A DNA stretch of 64,000 nucleotides from Gammaproteobacteria bacterium UBA2675 (GTDB lineage: Bacteria; Pseudomonadota; Gammaproteobacteria; Pseudomonadales; Pseudohongiellaceae). The position numbers and the translations under genes are program-made. Location of the stretch: the NCBI GenBank assembly GCA_002354805.1, contig DEMH01000001.1, positions 30,161 to 94,160 on the forward strand, given 5' to 3'. A model generated the notes under the pieces. That model saw only the letters and a program-made list of their open reading frames with translations, was not told the DNA's origin and ran no database searches. Below, one piece after another: positions 61,139 to 64,000 of this stretch. The stretch's first letter is position 1, and every line of letters starts with the position of its first letter.

Positions 61139-63499
61139 CTATCCTCTGTTTATTTGCTGCCTTACCACTGTGGCAATGGACTGCGCATCAGACTGATTCG
61201 CTCGTAATAAACCTGACGTATCCAAAGTGCCGCCTTGATTGCAGTATCCAAAAGCGATACATCGATCAACGCCAAGATCCAGAGGGCGGCAGACACCGAG
61301 CAATATTTCCGGTCGCAGGTGTGATACAAAAATTCGCAAACGAATGTCATCGGGAAACAGGCTCGTGTGGGCAGCCACATCGCTGACATAAGTCTGCTCA
61401 TAAAAGTCTCGCGGTTGGCGAAAGCGACCCGGTTCCAACAGGTACGTTATGCGGCATTGAATACCTTGTTTAGACAAAGTGCGTTTTACCTCCTGACAAA
61501 CGCCTAATTGATAGGCGCCTACCGCGACCAGTTGTACCGGTGCACCGTCAGTCTTATCCAACGTCAATGCGCCCTGCTCTGCCAACTGGGCTGCCTGCTT
61601 GGGTGTGAATACTGTAACAACGTCATTTTTGGGAATCGTCATCCCCCAGATTTGACCCTGGGTCTGGTAACAGGCATCGAGGCAGGCGACAGCACTATTG
61701 GCATCGGCGGGATACACAACTCTCGCCATATCGCTCATTTCCCCCAGCAGTACCTCGCCAAAGGCGGAATCCTGATGGGATTGTTCATTCTTTCCGTTCT
61801 CCCATAGATGCGAGGTGGCAATCACCGGCACCGACAGCCAGCCCGGCGGTCGCCCCAGCGCTTTTTGATGGCGCGCAAAAATGATTTCCTGGCGCAGTGC
61901 ACCGATCATTTTCATGGCGAAGGCTTCATAGCTCACCACCAGGTTCAGACCGCCTTTGTTTCCCAGCGCCGCGTTTACGACCGCCTCTTCATTGAGTGCG
62001 GTAATCACCGAGCCGTGAATGGATTCGGCCACACCCTGTTCTGGCTTCAGCACCCGGTGCTTGAGCAAATCCAGTGTCTTGCCCATCCGGTTGCTACTCA
62101 GCTCATCCGGGTTGCCGATACGGACCCGCCTATCGGGATTACCAAGGTGCCATTCGCAGAATCGCGCGTCCACCGCTGCCATCGGCGATATCGGGTCGCC
62201 CTCGGTTTGCCATTGTGGTTCTGTGGGAGATTGAAGCATGACGTTGCGCATACACAGGGCATGATGTTTTTCTGATACGCGATTATCGGCCTCATGCTGC
62301 GCAATTTGTGAGATAGCCAGTTCCAACTCACTTCGCGGAAGAAATAATTTGGCCGCATGTTCGTTAAACAAGTTGCGGGAGTGTTCATCAATACCGGGGT
62401 TACCCGGTAGGGGCGTGCCGTGGGCGGCATTGGTACCGGCACCGTAAAAGCCGTAGCCTTTTTCTGTTTCCGCTATTAGGTAAGGCAGCTTCACCGGATA
62501 GTGCATATGGCCTTCACGGATGTGCGCGCTGCAGGCTTCCAGCCGCGCTTCGGATTCAAAAATACCCCAGACAAACGCCGCCGGATCACGCCCATCGATG
62601 GCGATGGGGTGAAAATCATTGTGTTCCAGATGTTCGTAAAACCAGGACAAACCACCTTGCTGATACATTGTGGAACGCTGGTCAATGCGCCTGCCATTGG
62701 CAATCATCACCGGTGTCACCAGCCCGCAATCCTCGGCGCGCCACCAGCGACTGGCCCAGTCGCTACCGCGCTGTTCTTCAAAGGCACCGTCACTTAAAAA
62801 CGCCACTAGCCTTTCGCCGGATAAGGGCATATGCACGTATTGCAGTTCAGCGAAGCCCAAATAGCCGCCCTCAATCAGGCCACCGGCGGTGTGAGGACTC
62901 ACATGGCTACCCAGAGGAACGCCGGGGCGACCATCATCCGTTATGGCGTAGCTGTAAAAATCCTGCGCTAGCTGTGTCAGCCCCTGTTCACTCAACGGAT
63001 AGCGTTCAGACTGCTCCGGATAGAGGTTTTGCAACAGCACGTTGACCGAATCGATGGCGGCCACACAGTGCCCTTGTCCCATCAACCAACTGCGGGTGAT
63101 ACCGGCCAGGCGATTGGCAGCCATATAGCCCACATAGGCAGGCACCATATTCAGGGAGCCGCCGGTATGCCCCTGAGGGTTAGTTTTAAAATCTGATGGC
63201 CCGAGTGCGCTGCCGCTGAAATCCACTCTGTTGCTATAGGTCATATGCACCACCAACCACATGGACGCGCTGGCAAGGCGATCTGCGGCAGACAATATAT
63301 CCAGCACTTCATCGATCTGTTTAAACCGTCCTGTACACAGCAGTTGCTGGCAAAGATCGAACACTCTCACCTGCGTTTCGTCCCGGTGTTGGATCACACC
63401 ATAACCTTCCGCCCAGCGCGCAAAGGAGGGATAGGTATCTCGATATAACTTTGCCCGCTGTTGTGTCCGATGATCGTTTTGTTGATCTATGGCATACAT
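61139..63499 (-). CDS. xfp: Phosphoketolase (xylulose-5-phosphate/fructose-6-phosphate)
   Basis: A 786-residue thiamine-diphosphate enzyme. The N-terminal domain has SGSALGPSDFKTNPQGHTGGSLNMVPAYVGYMA and GQGHCVAAIDSVNVL. The central part has VAFLSDGAFEEQRGSDW with the TPP acidic motif, then PIAIDGRDPAAFVW. The C-terminal domain has VIATSHLWENGKNEQSHQDSAFGEVLLGEMSD. It splits xylulose-5-P (or fructose-6-P) with phosphate to acetyl-phosphate and a triose or tetrose phosphate. The very C-terminus differs from the commonest form, so it belongs to a diverged branch. The acetate kinase gene lies 36 bp upstream. Confidence 0.92.
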   Translation of the reverse strand: MYAIDQQNDHRTQQRAKLYRDTYPSFARWAEGYGVIQHRDETQVRVFDLCQQLLCTGRFKQIDEVLDILSAADRLASASMWLVVHMTYSNRVDFSGSALGPSDFKTNPQGHTGGSLNMVPAYVGYMAANRLAGITRSWLMGQGHCVAAIDSVNVLLQNLYPEQSERYPLSEQGLTQLAQDFYSYAITDDGRPGVPLGSHVSPHTAGGLIEGGYLGFAELQYVHMPLSGERLVAFLSDGAFEEQRGSDWASRWWRAEDCGLVTPVMIANGRRIDQRSTMYQQGGLSWFYEHLEHNDFHPIAIDGRDPAAFVWGIFESEARLEACSAHIREGHMHYPVKLPYLIAETEKGYGFYGAGTNAAHGTPLPGNPGIDEHSRNLFNEHAAKLFLPRSELELAISQIAQHEADNRVSEKHHALCMRNVMLQSPTEPQWQTEGDPISPMAAVDARFCEWHLGNPDRRVRIGNPDELSSNRMGKTLDLLKHRVLKPEQGVAESIHGSVITALNEEAVVNAALGNKGGLNLVVSYEAFAMKMIGALRQEIIFARHQKALGRPPGWLSVPVIATSHLWENGKNEQSHQDSAFGEVLLGEMSDMARVVYPADANSAVACLDACYQTQGQIWGMTIPKNDVVTVFTPKQAAQLAEQGALTLDKTDGAPVQLVAVGAYQLGVCQEVKRTLSKQGIQCRITYLLEPGRFRQPRDFYEQTYVSDVAAHTSLFPDDIRLRIFVSHLRPEILLGVCRPLDLGVDRCIAFGYCNQGGTLDTSGLLRANQSDAQSIATVVRQQINRG

Positions 63500-63535
63500 G
63501 GAATTTCCTCAATCAGTCAACGACTGAAATTCATT

Positions 63536-64000
63536 CTAAAAAGAAAAGTGGTGTTGTATGGAGCGCAACATAGAATCCGCCTCATCGGCGGCCACCACCC
63601 AACACTGCACTGGTGATGCTGGTTGCGATAAAATCAGTGGTAAAGCAGACTGAACCAGAGGCTCTTTTAATGCAATACCCAAGTGGGAAAGACCGGACAA
63701 CAAGCGGCAGCAAATATCGACGTTGTTTTCCGCAATACCGCCGCTAAGCACGATACCGTCCAGCCCGCCCAGAATGGCGAAATACGCGCCCAGTGTTTTC
63801 TGGAATCGATAACGGAAAAAATCAAACGCCAGCTGGTGTTGAAACTGTTCGCTCGCAAACAAATCCGCCATGTTATCGATTCCGCCGGACAAACCCCGCC
63901 AGCCGGATTCGCAATTGAGAACCCTGTCGGTATCCTCGGGCGTCCAACCCTCCTGCCGCTGCAACCAAGTCAGCAATCCGGGATCGATATCTCCGCTGCG
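63536..64000 (-). CDS. ackA: Acetate kinase, C-terminal part only
   Basis: The frame is open to the window edge. Its 154 residues are the C-terminal domain of acetate kinase: RSGDIDPGLLTWL at the edge, the helical LGAYFAILGGLDGIVLSGGIAENN with the phosphate/adenosine motif, and a tail with VVAADEADSMLRS in place of the usual T-N-E-E segment. It turns acetyl-phosphate and ADP into acetate and ATP, the next step after phosphoketolase, whose gene lies 36 bp downstream, so an operon is likely. The N-terminal half lies outside. Confidence 0.93.
   Translation of the reverse strand, partial: RSGDIDPGLLTWLQRQEGWTPEDTDRVLNCESGWRGLSGGIDNMADLFASEQFQHQLAFDFFRYRFQKTLGAYFAILGGLDGIVLSGGIAENNVDICCRLLSGLSHLGIALKEPLVQSALPLILSQPASPVQCWVVAADEADSMLRSIQHHFSF

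Overview
The window looks like chromosomal DNA of a Gram-negative gammaproteobacterium, probably an aerobic, aquatic heterotroph. Supporting this are two TonB-dependent receptors, lipoprotein and Sec signal peptides, a Bax-type hydrolase, a CzcCBA tripartite efflux pump, glutathione-linked formaldehyde oxidation and several c-di-GMP enzymes. Genus cannot be fixed from the sequence alone.

Region 1 (about 1-45.3 kb) is mostly ordinary core and near-core genome. It holds a Dcp peptidase end, a class D beta-lactamase, an SSS symporter, the frmA/fghA formaldehyde pair, an amino acid permease, a lipoprotein Ntn-hydrolase acylase, an alpha/beta-hydrolase fused to a membrane domain and coupled to a diguanylate cyclase, a BaiN-like flavoprotein with prolyl aminopeptidase, PAS-GGDEF and CSS-EAL c-di-GMP enzymes, and a bactofilin with a methyltransferase-like partner. 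It also holds an exported amidohydrolase, an exported FAH-family enzyme, YbaK, an amidoligase/gamma-glutamylcyclotransferase pair, a BNR-repeat/MoaD-like pair, a large TonB receptor, an arsR-gapdh-arsJ arsenate operon, SulP plus universal stress protein, two YceI proteins, a PQQ dehydrogenase, an ADP-ribosylglycohydrolase, a GST, a GAF-GGDEF protein, a guanine deaminase-like enzyme and a second SSS symporter.

Region 2 (about 45.5-61.1 kb) is an accessory heavy-metal region. It begins at repeated 3-prime fragments of a minus-strand tRNA-Arg(UCG) gene. Two of these lie in 152-bp direct repeats, 3.7 kb apart, and bracket a mercury cassette: merR divergent from merT-merP-merA-merC, with a canonical 19-bp-spacer MerR promoter. 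Beyond the second repeat are an HMA-CDF cation transporter, a TonB receptor under a CadR-like MerR promoter, and a czcI-like/czcC/czcB/czcA/czcD operon. The region ends in decaying DNA: a degenerate copy of the CDF/TonB-receptor junction joined to a 5-prime fragment of a Rieske protein gene.

Region 3 (61.1 kb to the end) has phosphoketolase and the 3-prime end of acetate kinase, which together would turn sugar phosphates into acetate plus ATP.

No integrase, transposase, CRISPR array, rRNA or intact tRNA is visible. The most unusual items are the tRNA-derived att repeats, the duplicated decaying module with its Rieske fragment, the metal-controlled TonB receptor, the amidoligase/GGCT operon and the MoaD-like/BNR gene pair.
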